From positions 1-64,000 of the forward strand of contig NZ_NEFD01000006.1 of assembly GCF_002252155.1 (NCBI RefSeq): DNA of 64,000 nucleotides, given 5' to 3'. The translations under genes and the position numbers were made by a program. Positions within the stretch are counted from its first letter, which is position 1. Every line of letters starts with the position of its first letter. The stretch comes from Wohlfahrtiimonas sp. G9077. Its GTDB lineage: Bacteria; Pseudomonadota; Gammaproteobacteria; Cardiobacteriales; Wohlfahrtiimonadaceae. Positions 1 through 7,565 of this stretch are shown in pieces. Under the pieces are notes generated by a model, which saw only the letters and a list, made by a program, of their open reading frames with translations, ran no database searches and had not been told where the DNA came from.

Positions 1-128
1 AGATTATGCAACTCAATGGCTTTGGCATTATAATCATGAAAGGCCACACCAAGCTAATCAAGGACGACCACCTTTAATGGCTGCTTAACCTCTACTTTTA
101 ACTTCGGTTATTTATGGGAGGATTACCA
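1..128 (+). mobile_element. Right end of an IS3-family insertion sequence (partial)
   Basis: The window opens inside an insertion sequence. The evidence is the transposase C-terminus at 2-88 and, after its stop codon, a terminal stretch ending in ATGGGAGGATTACCA (about 114-128), which resembles the ends of IS3-group elements. The rest of the element lies upstream of the window, so completeness, target-site duplication and exact end cannot be judged. It directly abuts a 28-codon remnant of another reading frame, which suggests that the element interrupted a gene upstream of the CBASS operon. Confidence 0.7.
2..88 (+). CDS. IS3-family transposase OrfB, C-terminal fragment (5' end outside window)
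   Basis: The frame from base 2 reads to a TAA at 86-88. It contains WLWHYNHERPHQ followed by GRPPLMAA, the characteristic tail of IS3-family DDE integrase-type transposases (a tryptophan/tyrosine-rich segment, then N-x-E-R-P-H). Only 28 residues are in the window, so the catalytic DDE residues are not visible. It is likely the end of a normal-length OrfB, but function cannot be established from this piece. Confidence 0.75.
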   Translation, partial: DYATQWLWHYNHERPHQANQGRPPLMAA

Positions 129-214
129 AAGGAATTAAGTCAGCAAAAATACTGTTTACAATATCTATTGGATTAATCGTGCTGATCACTAAATTACTAA
201 CATCATTTCACTAA
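128..214 (+). pseudogene. C-terminal remnant of an interrupted gene with a hydrophobic helix
   Basis: Immediately after the IS end an open frame runs from about 128 to a TAA at 212-214. It has no start codon in frame outside the IS. The 28 residues contain a strongly hydrophobic stretch (ILFTISIGLIVLI) followed by a short polar tail, as in a C-terminal transmembrane helix. It lies 119 bases upstream of the CD-NTase gene, in the position where type II CBASS operons usually carry their effector. I infer, without proof, that it may be the stump of a membrane effector destroyed by the IS. It could also be a chance open frame. Confidence 0.4.
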
Positions 215-333
215 TTAATGATTAATGATAAGATTGAAAAAATATGTAAATATTTTAGGAGAATAATTCTGCAAGGCTTGAATTATCTAATATAGCCCCC
301 ATTATTGATAATGTAATAATTTGGAGAATAATT

Positions 334-1269
334 GTGGCAGACTATAAAAGTGACTATTTACAAAGTGTACTAGAATCTCATAGAATGGGACATATTAAAG
401 ATCTTATAAGTGATTATAGAACTAAAAGAGATGAGATTAAGTCTTTTTTAAATGAACAATATGGTAATAAAATTTATGATGCTTTTAACTCAGGCTCTTA
501 TAAAAAGTATACCGCGATCAATACTAAGTTTGATCTAGATGTCGTTGTTCCATTTAAATACAAATCATTTACAACGTTAGAAGAGATGTTTGATGATGTT
601 TATGCAAAGTTAAATGAAAAATATGAAGATGAGTGCGCAATAAAAAAACAAGGTGTATCAATAGGGTTATCATTTGAAGGAGATCAAGTCGATATTGACA
701 TAGTCCCTGCAAGAGAAACGAGTATTGATTCTTTTTCTGATAAAAAAGACTTAAATCTTCACAAATCTAATGGTGGATATCTAAAAACCAATATTCATAG
801 TCAAATAGATCATATTAAAGCTAAGCAGAATGAGCGAAAAGTTATCCGTTTGTTAAAAATATGGAAACATCAAAATAATCACAAGTACAAGTCTTTTTTT
901 ATTGAGCTTCTAGTGATCAAAGCCTATGAAAAGGAAAAACCCAAAGGGACATTGTGGGAACAATTAAGCTCAGTATTAGCGTATGCTATCAAAAACATTA
1001 ACACTGAAAACTTTAGTCTCATAGATCCTGGTAATACTAATAATAACTTAATGAATACTCTTGATGATTTGCAGAAAGCATCCCTAGTCAGCCTCTTCAA
1101 AAGACTACTATATCAAGTAGAGCAAAATGAAAAAAATATTATGCTTTATTTCGAGAAAAATGAAGAATTTGCTGTTGAACAAGAAGATGAATTTAATGAT
1201 AAAACATATGGTTTAAAAAAATCAGCAGTTGTTATCTCCACTCCACCAAGCTCATCTAGGTTTGGTTAA
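334..1269 (+). CDS. CBASS CD-NTase (cGAS/DncV-like nucleotidyltransferase)
   Basis: This 311-residue protein is predicted to make a cyclic oligonucleotide alarm signal on phage infection. The nucleotidyltransferase signature is intact: Gly54-Ser55 (SGSYKKYT), then Asp67 and Asp69 in KFDLDVVV, and the third acidic site near Asp120/Asp122 (QVDIDIVPA). A helical C-terminal half with FFIELLVIKAYEK resembles the sensor half of the family. The start is GTG with GGAG nearby (TTGGAGAATAATTGTG). The protein ends in SSSRFG, a glycine-terminated flexible tail of the sort that Cap2 attaches to targets in type II CBASS. The next gene starts 3 bases after the stop. AT-rich composition differs from the core genes and suggests transfer. 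The nucleotide product cannot be predicted from sequence alone. Confidence 0.9.
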   Translation: MADYKSDYLQSVLESHRMGHIKDLISDYRTKRDEIKSFLNEQYGNKIYDAFNSGSYKKYTAINTKFDLDVVVPFKYKSFTTLEEMFDDVYAKLNEKYEDECAIKKQGVSIGLSFEGDQVDIDIVPARETSIDSFSDKKDLNLHKSNGGYLKTNIHSQIDHIKAKQNERKVIRLLKIWKHQNNHKYKSFFIELLVIKAYEKEKPKGTLWEQLSSVLAYAIKNINTENFSLIDPGNTNNNLMNTLDDLQKASLVSLFKRLLYQVEQNEKNIMLYFEKNEEFAVEQEDEFNDKTYGLKKSAVVISTPPSSSRFG

Positions 1270-1272
1270 AGA

Positions 1273-2901
1273 ATGAACTTTACTGAATCAGAACTCAAAG
1301 AAGTTATTGGCCAAATAAGTTTTGTTAGAGGCTTATCAGAGTTATCATTCTCTGAAGCCTCAGTAAAATTCCAAATATATTTTGATTTTAAACCCCTTGT
1401 AGAACCCATATTATTTAATGTAGAGATCAGTCCTTGCTATCCTTTAAAATTTGCTAACATTGAATCAATCAGATTTAAAAATAGTGAATTGATCCAATTC
1501 AGTCATGTAATGTCTGATGGTTCAATTTGTTTCCACAATAATCACTGCACTAATTTTAAAGAAAAACTTCAGCAAGACTTTTTAGCAATCCAAAATTGGA
1601 TAATAAAATATATTCTCAATGAAGATAAAGATCAGCACTATGAGCACTTAATAGTTTCTCATGGAAAATTTGATAGTATATTATACTCCTACCAATTTAC
1701 TAACATTAATAAAAAATTTGAAAAGAATGAATTTGGAGAAGTATTGCTTAAATTTATCTCTCAATCTCCTTATGGTGAGAATAAAGTTAATAACTTTATG
1801 GTTAAAGAAATTGGAGGAGTATCATGTGATTGGAGTGCATATTATATAAATCAACCATATGATACAGCGGGAATTTATTTATTTATCGAATCTCCTCCTG
1901 TAATTAATGGCAGATTCTCATTCGATAATTGGGAGCAATTCAAAGAGATATTAAATCAAGATTTTTTAAGTTACTTATGGAAATACATTTTTGCAAATAG
2001 TGGCAAATATAATCAAGCAAGACCATTACCATTATTTTTAGGATTTTATACACAAAACCATGAGATACATTGGCAAGTAGCTTTGCTTAATATTGATCAA
2101 TTATTTTTTCAGCTTTCACCTACAAACTCTATTTATACAATTCAAAACGAAACAATATGTTGGGCAATAACTGAAAACTCATCCTATGAATATTTTTTTG
2201 GCAGAGGATCTTTTAATAAAAAATTAACTAATAGTAATATCCTAATTATTGGCATTGGTGCCGTAGGTAGCCAAGTTGCCAAAGTGTTAACAAAATGTGG
2301 CTGTAAAAAACTCACTTTAATTGATTATGATATAAAAAAACCTGAAAATATTTGTCGCTCAGAGTATGCATTCTCACACCCTTTTACAAATAAAATTGAT
2401 GAACTTACTGATATCTTATTACAATCATCTCCCTTTATAGATATTAAGTTTTTTAAAAAAATTATTACTGAACATATTAAATACTCATCATTAGATGAGT
2501 GGTATAAAAACCAAATACATGATGATTTGACCAATTTTGATTATATTTTTGATTGTTCAACTGATGATGATTTAATGTACATATTAGATCAACTAGGATC
2601 ACCAACTATACTAAATTTATCAATTACTAACCATGCTAATTCATTAGTTTGTGGTGTTTCACCGATACTGTATAAATTTGTACAGCACCAATTTAATAAA
2701 ATATTAGACAATGATATGAGTGATTTATATAACCCAACAGGTTGCTGGAGCCCAACTTTTAAAGCCTCTTATAATGATATTGCAACCTTAGTCCAATTTG
2801 CACTCAAACACATTAATACAATGATAGAACGTGATACTTTGGGTAATTTTATAATCCAATATTCTGATGAAATGCAAACTATGAAGGTTGAAAAATTTTG
2901 A
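1273..2901 (+). CDS. cap2: CBASS Cap2, fused E2-E1 ubiquitin-transfer-like protein
   Basis: This 542-residue protein has the type II CBASS Cap2 layout. The N-terminal E2-like domain carries a candidate catalytic cysteine near residue 86 in GSICFHNNHC. A linker follows, then a C-terminal ThiF/E1 adenylation domain with the nucleotide-binding loop GIGAVGS near residue 325, an arginine in NICRSEY, and the E1 cysteine near residue 490 in PTGCWSPTF. In known systems Cap2 joins the C-terminus of the CD-NTase to target proteins, priming signal synthesis. Its gene sits 3 bases after the CD-NTase and overlaps cap3 by 4 bases, so translation is probably coupled. All key residues appear present. Confidence 0.9.
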   Translation: MNFTESELKEVIGQISFVRGLSELSFSEASVKFQIYFDFKPLVEPILFNVEISPCYPLKFANIESIRFKNSELIQFSHVMSDGSICFHNNHCTNFKEKLQQDFLAIQNWIIKYILNEDKDQHYEHLIVSHGKFDSILYSYQFTNINKKFEKNEFGEVLLKFISQSPYGENKVNNFMVKEIGGVSCDWSAYYINQPYDTAGIYLFIESPPVINGRFSFDNWEQFKEILNQDFLSYLWKYIFANSGKYNQARPLPLFLGFYTQNHEIHWQVALLNIDQLFFQLSPTNSIYTIQNETICWAITENSSYEYFFGRGSFNKKLTNSNILIIGIGAVGSQVAKVLTKCGCKKLTLIDYDIKKPENICRSEYAFSHPFTNKIDELTDILLQSSPFIDIKFFKKIITEHIKYSSLDEWYKNQIHDDLTNFDYIFDCSTDDDLMYILDQLGSPTILNLSITNHANSLVCGVSPILYKFVQHQFNKILDNDMSDLYNPTGCWSPTFKASYNDIATLVQFALKHINTMIERDTLGNFIIQYSDEMQTMKVEKF

Positions 2902-3362
2902 AAATTGTACAACATTATAAAAATCTACAATTAACCATTTCAGAATCTTTATTGCACAAAATGGAAATTTTAGGAAAAAAATATTATCCAAATGAATTTG
3001 GAGGTTTTTTAATTGGAAAATATTCAGATAATTTACAGTCTCTAGAAATCTGCGATTTTATAGCTGTAGAGGACTTTATCAGTACACCTATAGAATTTAT
3101 AAGACAATCACATCTTACAAATGACTTTTTTAAACAGTTATATTCTGAACACAAAATATATTACATCGGTGAATGGCATACTCACCCAAATGGTCCAGCA
3201 TTTTATAGCCAAACAGATTTTCAAGCAATGATCGATATCGCAGAACATAAAGATGTTCAAATTAAAAACCCTATTTTATTTATTCTAAGTATCACCAAAG
3301 AACATCTATTAGACTTTAACTTTTTTATTCTTGATAACAATAAATTGGAGATTTATGAATAA
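2898..3362 (+). CDS. cap3: CBASS Cap3, JAMM/Mov34-type deconjugating protease
   Basis: This 154-residue protein is a single JAB/JAMM metalloprotease domain. The zinc site is readable: Glu33 in PNEFGGFLIG, His94 and His96 in GEWHTHPNGP, Ser104 and Asp107 in YSQTDF. In type II CBASS, Cap3 removes the conjugates that Cap2 makes on the CD-NTase C-terminus and so tunes the system. The start overlaps the cap2 stop (ATGA-type overlap at 2898-2901), and the gene after it starts inside its 3' end. Its length is typical for stand-alone Cap3 proteins. Confidence 0.9.
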   Translation: MKIVQHYKNLQLTISESLLHKMEILGKKYYPNEFGGFLIGKYSDNLQSLEICDFIAVEDFISTPIEFIRQSHLTNDFFKQLYSEHKIYYIGEWHTHPNGPAFYSQTDFQAMIDIAEHKDVQIKNPILFILSITKEHLLDFNFFILDNNKLEIYE

Positions 3363-4173
3363 CATTAAATTATCAGAATTATTTGGCAGTATGCAAAAAC
3401 AAATGTCAGCTCAACTAAGTACCAATAGAGAGTTTATCCAACATCCTGGTTCAAAAGGTGATGCTTTAGAAAATGCATGGGTAGAATGGTTGCGCAAATA
3501 TCTTCCTAGTCGATACAGTGTTGATACAGCTATTGTTATAGATCATTTAGGAAATATTAGTGATCAAATTGATATCGTGATTTATGACAACTATTTTACA
3601 CCTTTTATTTTTACTCAAAATGGCTTCCATTATATACCTGCTGAGGGAGTTTATGCTGTTTTTGAAGTCAAACCTGATATTCAAGGTAATGTTGATTCGG
3701 ATAACTATATCCAATATGCAGGTAAAAAAATTGCTAGCGTTCGTCAGTTAGTAAGAACATCTACAACAATGATAAACTCTGGTAAAAAATTATCTGCAAG
3801 ACCGCTAACTAAAATCATAGGTGGTTTTTTAGCAACAACTAATTCATTTACACATAAAAATAATGGCACTATAGAGAAACATCTCAAATCATTACAAGGT
3901 TTAGAAACCATTGATTTAGGATGTATTGCAGACTATGGAAGCTTTTTTATAAATTATGACGGCGAAGAAAATATCGATGAACTCTCAGATTTTTCGAAAA
4001 GAATAAATGATTATTATGAAATCAGAAAATTTAACAACGTACATTTTAGCCATCAAGATAACTCACTAATTGCGTTCTTCATGCAACTGACTCGCTATCT
4101 ACAACAAACTATCGGTACTATCCCTGCTATTGATTTTCAAGCCTATATGGATGCAATTGGAGAAGAGGTGTAA
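3355..4173 (+). CDS. DUF6602-like protein with PD-(D/E)xK-like pattern; candidate CBASS effector or accessory
   Basis: This 272-residue protein begins at ATG 3355, with GGAG five bases upstream inside the cap3 3' end. It overlaps cap3 by 8 bases and so belongs to the CBASS operon. The N-terminal half reads as a DUF6602-type domain (HPGSKGDALENAWVEWL). An acidic pattern resembles the PD-(D/E)xK nuclease core: Glu39, then Asp73 in QIDIVIYD, then Glu104-Val-Lys106 in AVFEVKP. No transmembrane helix is evident. It is not one of the classical CBASS effectors I know (patatin phospholipase, NucC, SAVED fusions, TM proteins). Given its position it could be the effector, or a nuclease-like accessory to an effector lost upstream. 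Assignment to DUF6602 is by memory of the motif. Confidence 0.65.
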   Translation: MNNIKLSELFGSMQKQMSAQLSTNREFIQHPGSKGDALENAWVEWLRKYLPSRYSVDTAIVIDHLGNISDQIDIVIYDNYFTPFIFTQNGFHYIPAEGVYAVFEVKPDIQGNVDSDNYIQYAGKKIASVRQLVRTSTTMINSGKKLSARPLTKIIGGFLATTNSFTHKNNGTIEKHLKSLQGLETIDLGCIADYGSFFINYDGEENIDELSDFSKRINDYYEIRKFNNVHFSHQDNSLIAFFMQLTRYLQQTIGTIPAIDFQAYMDAIGEEV

Positions 4174-4282
4174 ATATTTCATATCCGTACCAAAAAAGAT
4201 CCAATCACATACATTTTTATGTTTTAGGCTAATTTAGTATGTTTTTGCTTAACAAAGCATAAAGCAATTATTGATAGTTTTG

Positions 4283-4313
4283 TGGCGGTGTAATACTTCT
4301 GCCGCCTCCACCA
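4283..4313 (+). other. Degenerate tmRNA (ssrA) 3'-end-like sequence, probable island attachment site
   Basis: The segment GTGGCGG...CTGCCGCCTCCACCA resembles the T-arm, acceptor strand and CCA end of a bacterial tmRNA or tRNA gene, but the T-loop (TGTAATACTT) lacks the GTTCAA consensus. There is no room for the rest of a tmRNA, because the upstream gene ends at 4173. Many integrases insert islands into the 3' end of ssrA and leave such partial copies. I read it as an att remnant that marks the right edge of the CBASS-bearing block. The intact ssrA and the integrase would be outside the window. Confidence 0.55.
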
Positions 4314-4350
4314 GATAACATAAATACTAAGTCATAGTATTTAAGAAGAA

Positions 4351-4383
4351 GCCACTAAAACACTGAGTTTGAGTGGCTTTTTT
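4351..4383 (+). terminator. Rho-independent terminator downstream of the att-like site
   Basis: GCCACT at 4351-4356 pairs with AGTGGC at 4372-4377. A nested stem AAAC/GTTT lies inside, and a run of T follows. This could have been the terminator of the original RNA gene at the att site, or may end the CBASS operon transcript. Confidence 0.75.
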
Positions 4384-4554
4384 ATTGCTTATGGTTTAGG
4401 TTGAATTGGTTTAGCATCATCCCCTTTTTTAGGACTCCAAAACTTAAATAAATCCTTGCACGTGTATGTGTCGAAAAACGCCTTTTTTGAATAGCCATCT
4501 TATTTATAGGCTATATTATAATGATCTAATTTTTGAGTAGAGCTCAGGGGTATT

Positions 4555-5928
4555 ATGCGATCTTTAATGTGGTTTCGATCTGATTTACGAATTCATGATA
4601 ATGAAGCTTTATATAAAGCGACTCAAAATCAGCAGGCGATTGCACTTTTTATTATTGCCCATGAAGACTGGCAAAAGCATCATGATGCTAAATTGAAACT
4701 GGCGTTTATGTGGAGAAATCTGCAAGCACTTCAAAAGGCGCTTGACCATAAAAATATTCCTTTAAAGATCATTGAAGTAGATTCATGGGCACAAATCCCA
4801 GAGCGCATCAATCAGTTGATGCTCGACCATCAAATCTCATCGCTGTATTTTAATCATGAGGTAGGCATCAATGAAGTCGAAAGAGATCGTGCGGTTTATC
4901 GACAATTAAAAAAGAGTGGTTTTAAGATTAATCATTGCCACGATAAAACATTGGTTAAACTCGGCTCGATACTCAATGGAGACAATAACCCTTATAAGGT
5001 TTTTACGGCTTTTAAAAAGCGATTGATAGAAGTGTTGGAGCATCAACCGTTTGAGAATGATTGTGAGATTCCTGTGCAAGCGCCCACAGGGCTCACAAGT
5101 GATGACATTCAGGTGAATCCTTACCAAGCGTTTGATGATTTAGCTTATCAAGCAGGCGAAGATGCGGCGTTTGGCGTGCTGCAAGATTTCTTAAAAGAGG
5201 ATATTTTTCATTACCATAACCATCGAGACATGCCAGCGATCGATGGCACCAGTCGTTTATCACCCTATCTTACGCAAGGCGTTGTTTCTGTTAAAGCCTT
5301 ATTAAGGGAAGCGTTAATTCTCAATGAAGGGCATTTTAAAACGGGCGATGAAGGCATTCTGACTTGGATGAATGAGCTGTATTGGCGGGAATTTTATTAC
5401 CATATCATGTGGAATTTCCCGAATGTTTCTAAGAATCGAGCCTTTCAGGAGAAAACAGAAAAGATTCAATGGCGAGACAATGAGGCAGATTTTGACGCTT
5501 GGAAAAATGGCAAAACAGGCGTGCCCATCGTCGATGCATTTATGAGGCAACTCAAAGCAACAGGCTGGATGCATAATCGAGGCCGAATGATTACCGCGAT
5601 GTTTTTAACAAAAAATCTCTTAATCGATTGGCGCAAAGGGGAAGCATGGTTTATGCAAAATCTCATTGATGGCGATTTTGCTGCCAATAATGGCGGATGG
5701 CAATGGTCGGCTTCTACAGGCACCGATGCAGTGCCGTATTTTAGGATCTTTAATCCTGTGACGCAGTCTGAGCGATTTGATCCAAAGGGTGATTTCATTC
5801 GTCAATGGTGCCCGGAATTATCGCATTTAGATCATCAACAGATTCATAAAGTGCAGAAAAATGTCATTGTGGATCTGAAAAGTAGTCGGATCAGGGCAAT
5901 AGAGGCGTTTAAACGTTTGTCGCAATAG
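4555..5928 (+). CDS. phrB: Deoxyribodipyrimidine photolyase (CPD photolyase)
   Basis: This 457-residue protein is close to the usual class I photolyase length (about 470). It repairs cyclobutane pyrimidine dimers in DNA using blue light and reduced FAD. The N-terminal Rossmann-type antenna domain starts with LMWFRSDLRIHDNEAL. The FAD domain shows TSRLSPYLTQG, WMNELYWREFYYHI, WxxGxTGxPxVDAxMRQL (GKTGVPIVDAFMRQL), MFLTKNLLIDWRKGE and the strongly conserved DGDFAANNGGWQW and PYFRIFNP motifs. Start ATG 4555 has CAGGGG seven bases upstream. It is the first gene after the island edge and is transcribed alone. The antenna cofactor cannot be told from sequence. Confidence 0.93.
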   Translation: MRSLMWFRSDLRIHDNEALYKATQNQQAIALFIIAHEDWQKHHDAKLKLAFMWRNLQALQKALDHKNIPLKIIEVDSWAQIPERINQLMLDHQISSLYFNHEVGINEVERDRAVYRQLKKSGFKINHCHDKTLVKLGSILNGDNNPYKVFTAFKKRLIEVLEHQPFENDCEIPVQAPTGLTSDDIQVNPYQAFDDLAYQAGEDAAFGVLQDFLKEDIFHYHNHRDMPAIDGTSRLSPYLTQGVVSVKALLREALILNEGHFKTGDEGILTWMNELYWREFYYHIMWNFPNVSKNRAFQEKTEKIQWRDNEADFDAWKNGKTGVPIVDAFMRQLKATGWMHNRGRMITAMFLTKNLLIDWRKGEAWFMQNLIDGDFAANNGGWQWSASTGTDAVPYFRIFNPVTQSERFDPKGDFIRQWCPELSHLDHQQIHKVQKNVIVDLKSSRIRAIEAFKRLSQ

Positions 5929-5996
5929 CATTGATAGTAAAATGACTTTATAACGCTTAGCCATGTGAAACGCTGATAATCATCGAAGGAGAGAGA

Positions 5997-6707
5997 ATGA
6001 AGCACGGTACATATGAAATTTTATCTACATTGGTGTGCTTAGATAATAGAAACGTTCATACTGCAAATTTAATGAATACGAATGAAGGGTTTACATTGTT
6101 TAGTGATGCCATGAGGCAATTACATCGCTTCAGCATTGTTGTTGATATGTGTAAACCACCCGAACAAAACTCAGCATTTTCAGTGAATGTTCTTATCACA
6201 ATGCCTGATTTAACAAGATTTAGAGGCTTTGAAGGGATTAATGAAGAGTATAAAACCTCTCGTATATTGCGCGACCAGTTCATGCTGACTGATTTTTATC
6301 AAAATTATTTATGTGATCTATTGAATGGAGAGGATTCAGTATCCTTAACTTTTACAGATGAAGATGAACTTGTCGCATTTGCAAGAAGCACCATTGATGC
6401 ATGTGGTGAAACGTTTTATAACAGTGAATATTCTGAATTATTTGATACGATCAAAGATCGATTATCTGAAATTAATGTATTAAAAGCATTATTAATCAAT
6501 CAAGCAGATATCTCTAAAATTCCGTCATTTGATTATGTATCCGATCGTAAATTTACATTATCTTTTGGGTCGAGTGAAATTTATTGCAATACATGTTTAT
6601 CAGTTATTCCACCGATTGTGACTGAAGTAGAAGATGAATTGAAATTTTTAACCTGTGAATGTTGTGGTATGAGTGGCATGGTTGATGATTGGCTAGAGAT
6701 CTCATAA
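5997..6707 (+). CDS. Uncharacterised protein with C-terminal zinc-ribbon
   Basis: I do not recognise this 236-residue family. The start has a strong Shine-Dalgarno (GAAGGAGAGAGA before ATG). The body is mixed alpha/beta with many acidic residues and no signal peptide or membrane helix. The C-terminus has two cysteine pairs, CNTC near residue 198 and CECCG near residue 220, spaced like a zinc ribbon. It lies between the photolyase and an RNase H gene with its own leader. No function is proposed. A nucleic-acid or protein-binding role is possible because of the ribbon, but this is only a guess. Confidence 0.7.
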   Translation: MKHGTYEILSTLVCLDNRNVHTANLMNTNEGFTLFSDAMRQLHRFSIVVDMCKPPEQNSAFSVNVLITMPDLTRFRGFEGINEEYKTSRILRDQFMLTDFYQNYLCDLLNGEDSVSLTFTDEDELVAFARSTIDACGETFYNSEYSELFDTIKDRLSEINVLKALLINQADISKIPSFDYVSDRKFTLSFGSSEIYCNTCLSVIPPIVTEVEDELKFLTCECCGMSGMVDDWLEIS

Positions 6708-6755
6708 CACCATAGAAGCAGGTCACCTTTTATTGTCATACATTTGGATGGATTG

Positions 6756-7439
6756 ATGAGTAAACAAAAATATTATGCTGTTCGTGTTGGTCGTCAGCCT
6801 GGGATTTATCAAACCTGGACAGAATGTCAGGCTCAAACGAATGGATTTAAAGGCGCTGTCTTCAAAAGTTTCCCAATATTAGCCGATGCAGAGGCATTTT
6901 TATTAAGCACAGAAAGCCTACAAAAAGAGAAAAGTCAGAGTAAAAGCGTAAAAAGTAAAATAGCGCCCATCATTGAGGATTATGATCAGCGCGTGATTGC
7001 GGACTTAAAAAATGCTAGGGTTGTGGCATTTGTTGATGGTAGCTTTAGTGATTCAACGGGTGTGCCTCTTGCTGGATTTGGCTGTTATATCCTGCATCAG
7101 GATGAAATCAAACCTGTAGAGATTGGCAAGAAGATGGCGACTGATCAGTATGCTTCAAGCCGAAATATTGCCCCCGAAGTTTTTGGGGCTTTAGAAGCTT
7201 TAAACTGGGCATCTAGCCATGGATATAAGGCGATTACGATTTATCATGATTTGCAAAATACGGGTAAATGGGCAAGGGGCGAATATCAAGCGAATGCTGA
7301 TATTTCGAAACTCTTTATGGCAGAATTGGCAAAATACCAAAAGATCTTGGACATTGAATTTGTGTGGGTCAAAGGCCATGCTGGCATAGAATATAATGAG
7401 AAAGCGGATCAATTGGCATATCAGGCGATGCTCTCATAG
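6756..7439 (+). CDS. Viroplasmin-domain ribonuclease H
   Basis: This is a two-domain protein of about 227 residues. The N-terminal part (KYYAVRVGRQPGIYQTW...GAVFKSF) matches the caulimovirus viroplasmin/RNase H1 hybrid-binding domain. The C-terminal part is an RNase H fold with the catalytic acids readable: Asp in AFVDGSFS, Glu in PEVFGALEA, Asp in IYHDLQNTGKW, and His/Asp in WVKGHAGIEYNEKADQLA. It would cleave the RNA strand of RNA-DNA hybrids. An upstream in-frame ATG at 6744 is possible, but the viroplasmin homology begins right after the ATG at 6756. It is probably not the sole cellular RNase HI. This fusion is common in Firmicutes and scattered in Proteobacteria. Confidence 0.85.
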   Translation: MSKQKYYAVRVGRQPGIYQTWTECQAQTNGFKGAVFKSFPILADAEAFLLSTESLQKEKSQSKSVKSKIAPIIEDYDQRVIADLKNARVVAFVDGSFSDSTGVPLAGFGCYILHQDEIKPVEIGKKMATDQYASSRNIAPEVFGALEALNWASSHGYKAITIYHDLQNTGKWARGEYQANADISKLFMAELAKYQKILDIEFVWVKGHAGIEYNEKADQLAYQAMLS

Positions 7440-7565
7440 GTCTCATTGAAGACGCATATATAATGTGATCATGTAAGTATAGTCGCTGCATATAACAAAA
7501 TGTTAAACTACCTCGGTTTAGCCACTTGTGAGTGGTATTTCTATAATATGGATAAAGGGTCAGGC

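Larger units (their letters stand above)
4174..4554. other. Intergenic segment spanning the island edge
   Basis: There is no gene here. From left to right it holds AT-rich sequence after the CBASS operon, a tmRNA-3'-end-like att site (4283-4313), a hairpin terminator (4351-4383), and the photolyase leader. The leader has a good -10 box TATAAT at 4517-4522. A TTGAAT at 4487-4492 is too far upstream (24-base spacer) to be a standard -35, so any promoter would need another -35 or an activator. Confidence 0.6.

Noticed and set aside
4174-4313. A complete tmRNA (ssrA) gene at the CCACCA end
   Set aside because: Only about 110 bases separate the previous stop codon from the candidate T-arm, no 5' acceptor strand or tag reading frame is present, and the T-loop is off consensus.
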